Position numbers and translations under genes: made by a program
The notes under the pieces: generated by a model
Databases searched by the model: none
The model's input: only the letters and a program-made list of their open reading frames with translations
What the model was told of the DNA's origin: nothing
Shown here: in pieces, positions 1 to 5,007 of the stretch
Position numbering within the stretch: the first letter of the stretch is position 1
How the letters are laid out: the number at the start of each line of letters is the position of its first letter
Assembly: GCA_031264645.1 (NCBI GenBank)
Contig: JAISDR010000109.1
Span: 1-5,246, forward strand
From: Prevotellaceae bacterium
GTDB lineage: Bacteria; Bacteroidota; Bacteroidia; Bacteroidales; UBA932
Length of the DNA: 5,246 nucleotides
Reading direction: 5' to 3'

Positions 1-256
1 TCTCAAACAGAAAACGGTTTGCGCCCGTTTCCAGTTTTTCCTCCTGCGACCGGTCGCCCAGCCGAATCGTCGCCGATACCGGAGTACCGGAGTATTCCGC
101 CTTCAGTTCGATTTTCTGCGTCGATCCCCTGTCCGACCTGTACAGCGCCGGCAGTACGCGCGTTTCCAGCGTAAGGGAATCCGATTGTCCGCGGGCAATC
201 AAGGTAAACGAAAATGTCCACAGAATAAATAACAAATATCTCTTTAGAGTTTTCAT
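1..256 (-). CDS. Exported protein of unknown function, N-terminal part only
   Basis: Reading leftwards from an ATG at 256-254, the frame stays open for 85 codons to the window edge, so only the N-terminus is present. Residues 1-23 form a classical Sec signal peptide. It has a basic start (MKTLKR), a hydrophobic core (YLLFILWTFSFTLI) and a probable signal peptidase I site after ARG, giving a mature chain that starts at Gln24. There is no lipobox cysteine, so export to the periplasm or beyond is more likely than lipidation. The mature part alternates polar and hydrophobic residues (for example KIELKAEYSGTPVSATIRLG), suggesting a beta-sandwich N-terminal domain. I do not recognise the family; an exported enzyme with an N-terminal beta domain is possible but unproven. 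A Bacteroidota-type promoter lies 33 nt upstream, which supports this frame over an overlapping open frame that would need a GTG start at 221. Confidence 0.75.
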   Translation of the reverse strand, partial: MKTLKRYLLFILWTFSFTLIARGQSDSLTLETRVLPALYRSDRGSTQKIELKAEYSGTPVSATIRLGDRSQEEKLETGANRFLFE

Positions 257-288
257 AAAAATATCAATTAAAATCATAAAACAGGAAA

Positions 289-320
289 CAAAGATAGTTC
301 GTATTTTTCTGAACAGCAAA
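289..320 (-). promoter_or_regulatory. Bacteroidota-type promoter for the exported-protein gene
   Basis: On the minus strand a TTTG element (320-317) is followed after 20 bp by TATCTTTG (296-289), matching the Bacteroidota primary sigma pattern TTTG-N19..21-TAnnTTTG. Transcription would begin around 280-284, leaving a leader of about 25 nt before the ATG at 256. Confidence 0.7.
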
Positions 321-329
321 AAAAGTAAA

Positions 330-358
330 TTGAAAGTGTCAAATCTTTATTATCTTTG
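330..358 (+). promoter_or_regulatory. Rightward Bacteroidota-type promoter in front of a gene remnant
   Basis: TTG (330-332) and TATCTTTG (351-358) are separated by 18 bp. The -7 element is a perfect TAnnTTTG, while the -33 element is partial and the spacer one base short. Transcription would begin near 364-367, about 20 nt before the ATG at 387. It lies back to back with the promoter of the exported-protein gene. Its only downstream plus-strand gene is the remnant at 387-482, after which transcripts would run antisense into the transporter gene. Confidence 0.6.
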
Positions 359-386
359 CGACTTAAAAATATAAAAAGATATTGCC

Positions 387-482
387 ATGTTGAATAGTAA
401 AGAATTGTCTGTCGGCATACAGGATTTTGAAAAATTGCGACTTCGACGCGGGATTAAAAGATTCTGGCGCCAGCGCTCTTAA
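387..482 (+). pseudogene. 5' remnant of an AAA-ATPase-like / DUF1703-type gene
   Basis: An ATG at 387 opens 31 codons ending in TAA at 480-482. The first 18 residues, MLNSKELSVGIQDFEKLR, closely match the opening of the large Bacteroidota family with an AAA-ATPase-like domain and a C-terminal PD-(D/E)XK-type (DUF1703) domain. From memory those proteins begin M..K.LPVGIQDFEKLR and continue into a YVDKT segment. Here the match stops at about 440. The next residues (LRRGIKRFWRQRS) are basic and show no YVDKT, no Walker A and no nuclease motifs. Intact members run to roughly 500 residues or more, so over 90% is missing. The upstream promoter is retained, which argues for deletion in place rather than chance similarity. 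The stop codon belongs to the 7-bp repeat that begins at 478. An alternative is a real 31-residue peptide, which I consider less likely. Family assignment is recalled, not searched. Confidence 0.6.
454..482. terminator. Imperfect inverted repeat, possible weak terminator of the leftward operon
   Basis: Arms TTAAAAG (454-460) and CTCTTAA (476-482) pair with one mismatch around a 10-bp palindrome, CTGGCGCCAG (464-473). On the minus strand the structure ends in CTTTTAA, a short U-containing tail about 20-45 nt past the transporter stop codon. The stem is interrupted and the U tract poor, so this is only a candidate. I see no better terminator for the leftward operon before the next promoter region. 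Confidence 0.25.
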
Positions 483-505
483 CTCTTAGTTCTTAGTTCT
501 TAACT
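478..505. repeat. Four tandem 7-bp repeats giving stop codons in all six frames
   Basis: The 28 bp divide into CTTAACT, CTTAGTT, CTTAGTT and CTTAACT, an A-B-B-A arrangement. Each unit contains TAA or TAG on the plus strand (480, 487, 494, 501) and TAA on the minus strand (complements of 479-481, 486-488, 493-495, 500-502). Because 7 is one more than a multiple of 3, successive units fall in successive frames, so all three frames on both strands are closed. The repeat provides the stop of the transporter gene (500-502) and of the plus-strand remnant (480-482). Confidence 0.85.
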
Positions 506-1915
506 TCCAATGTTTGGTTCGTCTAATTTCAACTCGGGATGAGCTTGCGATGATTTTTTCAAGACAAATGAAATAACAATTGCGACGCCTGCCAGAGCAA
601 TAAAAACCAGTTCGGCAAATATTACGCCTGTCAATGATTCCATGGTTTTCAATATTTTGCCTATTATTATTGGAACCAGCATCAGCCCGATATTCTGAAT
701 CCAGAAAATGAGCGAGTAAGCTGTGCCCAGCTTGCTTTCGGGAATTATCTTTGTCACGGCGGGCCACATTGCAGCCGGAACAAGAGAGTATCCCACGCCC
801 AGCAGCGAAAGCCCTACAAATCCGAATACCTGAATCGGCGGGGCAAAGGCAATTATAAGGTGTGCAAGAAGGACGACGACCGAACCGACCATCAGCCATT
901 TGCTCGCCTTTCCCTTGCGATCCATGGTCGAACCGAACAGCGGCGTAAAGACAATGGTAAATATCGGAAGCAGTATCATCATTATTGACGAGGTTTGAAA
1001 CTCAACTCCAAACAGTGAAACAGCGACTTCGCCGAATCGCGGTTCGAGTATTGCCGCTGCGAAGCGTTTGAAGGAATTTACGCAGCAGTAGAAAAATACG
1101 CACAAAAGCGATATCATAATGAAATGTCTGTTTGTGAGTATTCTCCCTATATCGGAAAACTTAAACCTGTCCTCGTCGTTTTCGCCGTTCAAACCGGCGG
1201 CGGTCTGCCTGTCCGATTTTTTATCGAACGAAATAAATACAAACCATGTAATAAAACCGACAATCATCAAATACAGACCTATTTCCGACATATTGTTTGA
1301 TTCGGACAGGGGGATGTTCGCGCCCTGTTTTGCGGATATTATCATCGGCGCCAGGAGTAATGCGATTGCCGTCCCCAGACGCGCCAGAGCCAGCTGCAGT
1401 CCCATTGCCAGAGCCATTTCTCTTCCCTTGAACCACTTTGCAATGGATTTTGTTACCGCGACGCCTGCAATTTCGCTGCCCAGTCCGAACAGTGCACATC
1501 CGGCGTAAGCAGTAGCCAGCGAGGGTTTTTCGAATCCCAGCCTGTCTTTGACAAAATCGGCAAGGATGCTTCCCTGAAATGCCGGAGACAGTGAATAAGT
1601 TACTATTACCGAGCCGACTGCCATCAGCGTCACAAATAGCGTACCCGTAAAGCGGACGCCCCATTTGTCGAGCAGCATTCCGCAGATAATCAGTCCGCCG
1701 AATACGCACAGCGATGAATACGCTCCGCCATAGAAGCCGTAATCTTCGGAATCCCAGCCAAGTTCAAGCAGTTCGGGATTGTTGAAAATCTGGCTCACCA
1801 TCGAAAACATGTCGTCGAAAAAGTACGAAGCGAACATCGGGAGAGCGAGGCACAACAGCACCGTCCATCGTACGGCTTTTGACTTGCGCAGGTTTGTTTG
1901 CAGTTTCTGTATCAT
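500..1915 (-). CDS. MFSD1-like major facilitator superfamily transporter
   Basis: A 471-residue inner-membrane protein with the hydrophobic pattern of a 12-helix MFS carrier in two halves, split by a charged cytoplasmic loop (about 231-260, DKKSDRQTAAGLNGENDEDR). MFS motif A appears after helix 2 as GMLLDKWGVR (79-88) and in degenerate form in the second half as GSTMDRKGK (328-336). Two stretches recall the MFSD1 subgroup: AKWFKGREMALAMGLQLALARLG (159-181) and AMWPAVTKIIPESKLGTAYSL...IQNIGL (382-411). Animal MFSD1 exports dipeptides from lysosomes, so peptide or other small-molecule transport is possible, but the substrate cannot be read from sequence. The loop between helices 1 and 2 is long (about 35-62, rich in Asp, Asn and Glu). 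It starts 15 nt after the rnc stop and is probably the last gene of the acpP-fabF-rnc transcript. The stop codon sits inside the 7-bp repeats. Family is clear; subgroup is from memory. Confidence 0.88.
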   Translation of the reverse strand: MIQKLQTNLRKSKAVRWTVLLCLALPMFASYFFDDMFSMVSQIFNNPELLELGWDSEDYGFYGGAYSSLCVFGGLIICGMLLDKWGVRFTGTLFVTLMAVGSVIVTYSLSPAFQGSILADFVKDRLGFEKPSLATAYAGCALFGLGSEIAGVAVTKSIAKWFKGREMALAMGLQLALARLGTAIALLLAPMIISAKQGANIPLSESNNMSEIGLYLMIVGFITWFVFISFDKKSDRQTAAGLNGENDEDRFKFSDIGRILTNRHFIMISLLCVFFYCCVNSFKRFAAAILEPRFGEVAVSLFGVEFQTSSIMMILLPIFTIVFTPLFGSTMDRKGKASKWLMVGSVVVLLAHLIIAFAPPIQVFGFVGLSLLGVGYSLVPAAMWPAVTKIIPESKLGTAYSLIFWIQNIGLMLVPIIIGKILKTMESLTGVIFAELVFIALAGVAIVISFVLKKSSQAHPELKLDEPNIGS

Positions 1916-1930
1916 GCGATTAATTCATAT

Positions 1931-2674
1931 TCAGTTAACATATACTTTATTATCGGGGTTTTCACGTTTAGTCCATACGTCTTTGGCGGCGTTCTGTTCC
2001 GATTCCTTTTTTGTGTAACCCGTTCCGCTTCCGGCTATGATTCCATCAATCAGTATATCTGAAAAAAACACGGGATTTGATTCCTTGTCAACATTTTGCT
2101 GGGAAACGAAGGATATATCCTGCTTCTGTTTCTGTCCCCATTCCAGGATTTTACTTTTGAAATCGTATTCGAGGTTTTCGATATCGCCGTTCAGCAAGTC
2201 CTTGAGTAAAACATTCACCACAAAATGCCTGGCATACTTGTACCCCAGGTCAAGATAAACAGCTCCAACAAGAGCTTCAACCATGTTGCTCAGAACAAAT
2301 TTGCCTTCGAGACCGGCAACATTTACCTGCGATATGAGGAACTTGTCCAGATTCATCTTTTTACCGATATTCAGCAAAGTTACCCTGTTCACCAGCTTCG
2401 ACCTCATTTTAGTCAGTTTACCCTCTTCGTATAAAGGATACTTTTCGTAAAGATAATCGGCGACAATAGCGCCGAGCATAGCGTCGCCCAGATATTCGAG
2501 GCGCTCGTTATGTCCTGTTTTTTTACTTCCGGCTGCGGAACGGTGAGTAAATGCGCATCTGTAATAATGCAACTCACCGGGAAAAGTACCCAGCAATTCT
2601 TTCAGTTGTCTGCGAAATTCCCTATCGTTCGACAACAAGAAATTTACCTTGCGACGAATTTCAGAGAAATCCAT
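1931..2674 (-). CDS. rnc: Ribonuclease III
   Basis: A 247-residue double-stranded-RNA endonuclease that acts in the cytoplasm on rRNA precursors and structured mRNAs. The catalytic domain (about 20-160) holds the signature NERLEYLGDAML (56-67), giving metal-binding residues Glu57, Glu60 and Asp64. The second acidic pair of E. coli RNase III (Asp114/Glu117) aligns with NMVEALVGAVYLD (130-142), so Glu133 is kept but Asp114 is replaced by Asn130. A dsRNA-binding domain follows (about 170-237), ending in the typical GSGTGYTKKESEQNAA (215-230). The roughly 40-residue extension before the catalytic core is, as I recall, usual for Bacteroidota. The ATG lies 3 nt after the fabF stop, suggesting translational coupling, and the transporter gene begins 15 nt downstream. 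Identification is secure; the Asn is discussed separately. Confidence 0.96.
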   Translation of the reverse strand: MDFSEIRRKVNFLLSNDREFRRQLKELLGTFPGELHYYRCAFTHRSAAGSKKTGHNERLEYLGDAMLGAIVADYLYEKYPLYEEGKLTKMRSKLVNRVTLLNIGKKMNLDKFLISQVNVAGLEGKFVLSNMVEALVGAVYLDLGYKYARHFVVNVLLKDLLNGDIENLEYDFKSKILEWGQKQKQDISFVSQQNVDKESNPVFFSDILIDGIIAGSGTGYTKKESEQNAAKDVWTKRENPDNKVYVN

Positions 2675-2677
2675 AGC

Positions 2678-3931
2678 TTACATTTTTTTCAATAAAACGG
2701 ATGCATTATGCCCTCCAAAACCGAAAACATTATTCAGGGCTACCTTAATTTCCCTGTCCTGAGACTGATTCAATGTGAGATTGAGGTTATAGTCAATCTG
2801 TTCATCTTTTTCCTGGAAATTAATAGTAGGCGGAACAGCATTCTTTTGCATGGCGAGCAGGCAGGCGATAGTTTCCACTGCTCCCGCCGCGCCCAAAAGA
2901 TGCCCTGTCATCGACTTTGTTGAGCTGATACTCATGCTGTAGGCATGTTCGCCGAAAACTTTTTTTACGGCGTTCAGCTCGGCAATGTCTCCCAGGGGGG
3001 TCGAAGTTCCATGAACGTTAATGTAGTCGATTTTTTCCGGCGACAGTCCTGCGTCCTTTATTGCCTGTTCCATCACTGCGATAGCGCCCAAACCTTCGGG
3101 ATGGGGAGCTGTCATGTGATATGCATCGCCCGACATTCCTCCTCCGATTATCTCGGCATAGATTTTTGCTCCGCGTGCTTTTGCATGTTCATATTCCTCA
3201 AGGATAAGTCCTCCCGCTCCTTCGCCCATCACAAAACCGTCGCGGGTTTTATCGAAAGGACGCGATGCGGTCAGGCAGCTGTCATTTCGTGTAGACAAAG
3301 CCTGCGATGCGTTAAATCCTCCGATTCCCGCCTCGTTGATAGCCGCTTCGGAACCTCCCGTAACCATAATGCTTACCTTACCCATGCGGATGAGGTTGAA
3401 AGCATCGATGACGGCGTTGTTCGAAGATGCGCAGGCGGATACCGTTGCATAATTGGGACCTCTCAATCCATGACGGATAGAAATGTGACCGGCTGCAATG
3501 TCCGAAATCATCTTTGGAACGAAAAAAGGGCTAAATCTTGGAGTTCCATCACCCAAGACATAGCCCTTGACTTCCTCAAAGAATGTTCCAATTCCCCCGA
3601 TACCGGAAGCCCATATAACTCCTGCTGAAACCGGGTCTATCGACTTGAAATCCAGCCCGGAGTCCATAACGGCTTCTTCCGCTGCGACCATTGCAAAAAG
3701 CGAATATCTGTCATGTTTACGCGCTTCCTTGCGGTCGAAGATATCGGGATAATCCTTAACATCAAAACCCTTAACCTCACAAGCGAATTTGGTTTTGAAT
3801 TTTGTGGTATCAAAATGAGTGATAGGAGCCGCTCCGCTTTTTCCGGCAAACAAATTACTTGAAAACTCCTTAATGTTGTTCCCTATTGGGGTTATTGCCC
3901 CTATTCCCGTAATAACTACTCGTTTATACAT
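2678..3931 (-). CDS. fabF: 3-oxoacyl-[acyl-carrier-protein] synthase II
   Basis: A 417-residue condensing enzyme of type II fatty acid synthesis. It adds two carbons from malonyl-ACP to a growing acyl-ACP with loss of CO2. The thiolase fold is complete. The catalytic cysteine is Cys167 in VSACASSNNA, the two histidines are His307 in NVHGTSTPLGD and His344 in SMTGHLLGAAG, and the conserved lysine is Lys339 (STKSMTGH). The C-terminal NNVFGFGGHNAS loop is also present. Length matches the family (about 410-420). I chose the ATG at 3931-3929, giving MYKRVVITGIG. The frame can open four codons earlier, but only from a TTG, and homologues start at the MxxRVVITG position. It lies 49 nt after acpP, whose product carries its substrates, and 3 nt before rnc. 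I see no separate promoter in the 49-nt gap. Confidence 0.97.
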   Translation of the reverse strand: MYKRVVITGIGAITPIGNNIKEFSSNLFAGKSGAAPITHFDTTKFKTKFACEVKGFDVKDYPDIFDRKEARKHDRYSLFAMVAAEEAVMDSGLDFKSIDPVSAGVIWASGIGGIGTFFEEVKGYVLGDGTPRFSPFFVPKMISDIAAGHISIRHGLRGPNYATVSACASSNNAVIDAFNLIRMGKVSIMVTGGSEAAINEAGIGGFNASQALSTRNDSCLTASRPFDKTRDGFVMGEGAGGLILEEYEHAKARGAKIYAEIIGGGMSGDAYHMTAPHPEGLGAIAVMEQAIKDAGLSPEKIDYINVHGTSTPLGDIAELNAVKKVFGEHAYSMSISSTKSMTGHLLGAAGAVETIACLLAMQKNAVPPTINFQEKDEQIDYNLNLTLNQSQDREIKVALNNVFGFGGHNASVLLKKM

Positions 3932-3980
3932 AAAAAATACCAAACTGTTTTTAAATTACACTTGTGATTTCTGCATTCAG

Positions 3981-4217
3981 TTAAGCAGTTTGACCTTCAA
4001 TGTAAGCGACTGCATCGCCCACCGTAACAATTTTTTCCGCATCCTCGTCCGGGATAGATACTCCGAATTCTTTTTCGAATTCCATGATCAATTCAACAAT
4101 GTCCAAAGAATCAGCGCCCAAATCGTTCGTGAAACTTGCCGTAGGGGTTACTTCGTTTTCGTCAACTGCCAGTTTCTCAACAATTATTGACTTAACTTTT
4201 GCTGCAACATCTGCCAT
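3981..4217 (-). CDS. acpP: Acyl carrier protein
   Basis: A 78-residue acidic carrier protein that holds fatty acyl intermediates on a 4'-phosphopantetheine arm. The attachment motif GADSLD places the modified serine at Ser37, as in E. coli ACP. Helix II and the acidic recognition surface ([23 protein letters not shown], about 39-61) are intact, and the length is typical. It is followed 49 nt later by fabF, a direct partner, and is probably the first gene of a four-gene leftward transcript. The AT-rich leader of about 75 nt contains a hairpin at its predicted 5' end and lacks a clear Shine-Dalgarno sequence. purN is transcribed divergently on the other side. Confidence 0.97.
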   Translation of the reverse strand: MADVAAKVKSIIVEKLAVDENEVTPTASFTNDLGADSLDIVELIMEFEKEFGVSIPDEDAEKIVTVGDAVAYIEGQTA

Positions 4218-4274
4218 AATCTTAACTTTTTTAATTAATAATATTTTTTTATAATTTATATTCTATATAACCAT

Positions 4275-4296
4275 CTAAATGAATATTTCATTTTAG
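4275..4296. promoter_or_regulatory. Palindrome at the predicted acpP transcript start
   Basis: AAATGAA (4277-4283), TAT, TTCATTT (4287-4293) form perfect 7-bp arms. Allowing one bulged base they extend to CTAAATGAA / TTCATTTTAG (4275-4296). On the minus strand this begins about 5 bp after the acpP -7 element, so it would form a hairpin at or near the very 5' end of the acpP mRNA. It could also be a dimeric repressor site. The arms are AT-rich, so chance is not excluded. Confidence 0.45.
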
Positions 4297-4300
4297 CGCG

Positions 4301-4332
4301 CAAAAATAGTAAAATTTGTTTTACTTTTGCAA
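4301..4332 (-). promoter_or_regulatory. Promoter of the acpP-fabF-rnc-MFS operon
   Basis: On the minus strand TTG (4332-4330) is followed after 21 bp by TATTTTTG (4308-4301), a match to TAnnTTTG. Transcription would begin around 4293-4296, about 75 nt before the acpP ATG. The -33 element lies directly beside the -7 element of the divergent purN promoter. Confidence 0.6.
4322..4329 (+). promoter_or_regulatory. purN promoter, -7 element
   Basis: TACTTTTG fits TAnnTTTG and would start transcription near 4335-4338, about 20 nt before the purN ATG. No good TTTG is seen 19-21 bp upstream (around 4298-4303), so the promoter is weak or depends on other contacts. The missing -33 region would coincide with the acpP -7 element. 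Confidence 0.5.
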
Positions 4333-4354
4333 CAGAATTTTAATGTACTTTATA

Positions 4355-4927
4355 ATGAACAATATAGCCATTTTTGCATCGGGTTCCGGAACAAACGCTC
4401 AACGTCTTATTGAGCATTTTTCGCCAATAACCGACACAAATATAAGCGTTTTATTAACAAACAAAAGAGATGCGGGGGTCATCGAACGGGCAAAAAAACT
4501 CGGCGTACCGGTTAGAATATTTGACAGAGAGGAGTTTTATTATTCCGAAAATATTGTCGGTTTTTTGCAAAACGAGGGTATCGACTGGGTCATTTTAGCG
4601 GGTTTTTTATGGTTAATTCCATCAAATCTGCTGAAAATTTTTCCAAAAAGAATTGTGAACATCCATCCCGCCCTCCTTCCCAAGTACGGTGGAAAAGGAA
4701 TGTATGGTATGAATGTGCATCAGGCGGTTATTGATGCGGGAGAAAAGGAGTCGGGAATCACGATTCATTATGTGGACGGGGAGTACGACAGGGGAAGCAT
4801 TATCTTTCAGGCTGTTTGCCCCGTCGACGAAAAGGATACGCCCGAAATTCTGGCTGCCAAAGTACACGAACTGGAGTATAAACATTTCCCTGCTGTTATG
4901 GAAAATCTGATTTTGGGCAGCAGTTGA
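4355..4927 (+). CDS. purN: Phosphoribosylglycinamide formyltransferase
   Basis: A 190-residue cytoplasmic enzyme that transfers the formyl group of 10-formyl-tetrahydrofolate to GAR, the third step of purine synthesis. The N-terminal FASGSGTNAQ (7-16) is the phosphate-binding loop. The catalytic residues are in place: Asn102 and His104 in VNIHPALLPKYGGKGMYG, and Asp145 in IHYVDGEYDRG, equivalent to E. coli Asn106, His108 and Asp144. The YGGKGMYG form of the loop after the catalytic His is, as I recall, typical of Bacteroidota, where many other bacteria have YPGLHTH. I chose the ATG at 4355 (MNNIAIFASG) because homologues start just before the IAIFASGSG strand. The in-frame ATG at 4343 would add four residues and leave almost no leader. 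It is divergent from acpP, and the two genes probably share a control region. Confidence 0.95.
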   Translation: MNNIAIFASGSGTNAQRLIEHFSPITDTNISVLLTNKRDAGVIERAKKLGVPVRIFDREEFYYSENIVGFLQNEGIDWVILAGFLWLIPSNLLKIFPKRIVNIHPALLPKYGGKGMYGMNVHQAVIDAGEKESGITIHYVDGEYDRGSIIFQAVCPVDEKDTPEILAAKVHELEYKHFPAVMENLILGSS

Positions 4928-4944
4928 ACGAAAAAGACGCTATT

Positions 4945-4959
4945 CCGAATGAAATTCGG
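4945..4959 (+). terminator. Short hairpin after purN, possible weak terminator
   Basis: CCGAAT (4945-4950), loop GAA, ATTCGG (4954-4959) give a 6-bp stem, 17 bases after the purN stop, followed by TTTATG rather than a run of T. It may end the purN transcript inefficiently. It also lies just upstream of the rsmH -7 element, where the -33 contact would be expected. Confidence 0.35.
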
Positions 4960-4979
4960 TTTATGTCATAAATATGCCT

Positions 4980-4987
4980 TATCTTTG
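4980..4987 (+). promoter_or_regulatory. rsmH promoter, -7 element
   Basis: TATCTTTG is a perfect TAnnTTTG match located 20 bp before the rsmH ATG, so the leader would be about 10-14 nt. No clear TTTG occurs at the expected spacing. The region around 4955-4962 (TTCGGTTT) is the nearest candidate and overlaps the purN hairpin. Confidence 0.55.
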
Positions 4988-5007
4988 CGGCATAAAAATT
5001 AAGAAAA

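Noticed and set aside
3..221. Minus-strand 72-codon open frame at the left edge
   Set aside because: It starts at a GTG, overlaps the frame starting at 256 in another phase, and lacks a signal peptide or recognisable domain. The longer frame has a promoter and a signal peptide.
464..473. CTGGCGCCAG palindrome as a stand-alone operator or terminator
   Set aside because: A 10-bp palindrome alone leaves only a 3-bp stem around a 4-nt loop and has no adjoining T run. It is kept only as part of the weaker, longer inverted repeat.
387..482. A functional 31-residue small protein
   Set aside because: The first 18 residues match the start of a much larger family and the rest is basic, low-information sequence. 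A remnant explains this better, although a peptide is not formally excluded.
486..899. Minus-strand 137-codon open frame overlapping the transporter 3' end
   Set aside because: It is out of phase with a clear MFS transporter, has shadow-like composition, and ends only because of the six-frame stop repeat.
1221..1709. Minus-strand 162-codon open frame inside the transporter gene
   Set aside because: Arg- and Gly-rich shadow of the MFS frame with no independent support.
2945..3628. Plus-strand 227-codon open frame
   Set aside because: It lies entirely antisense to fabF, is rich in Cys, Ser and Arg without domain features, and has no promoter. It is a shadow of the fabF codon pattern.
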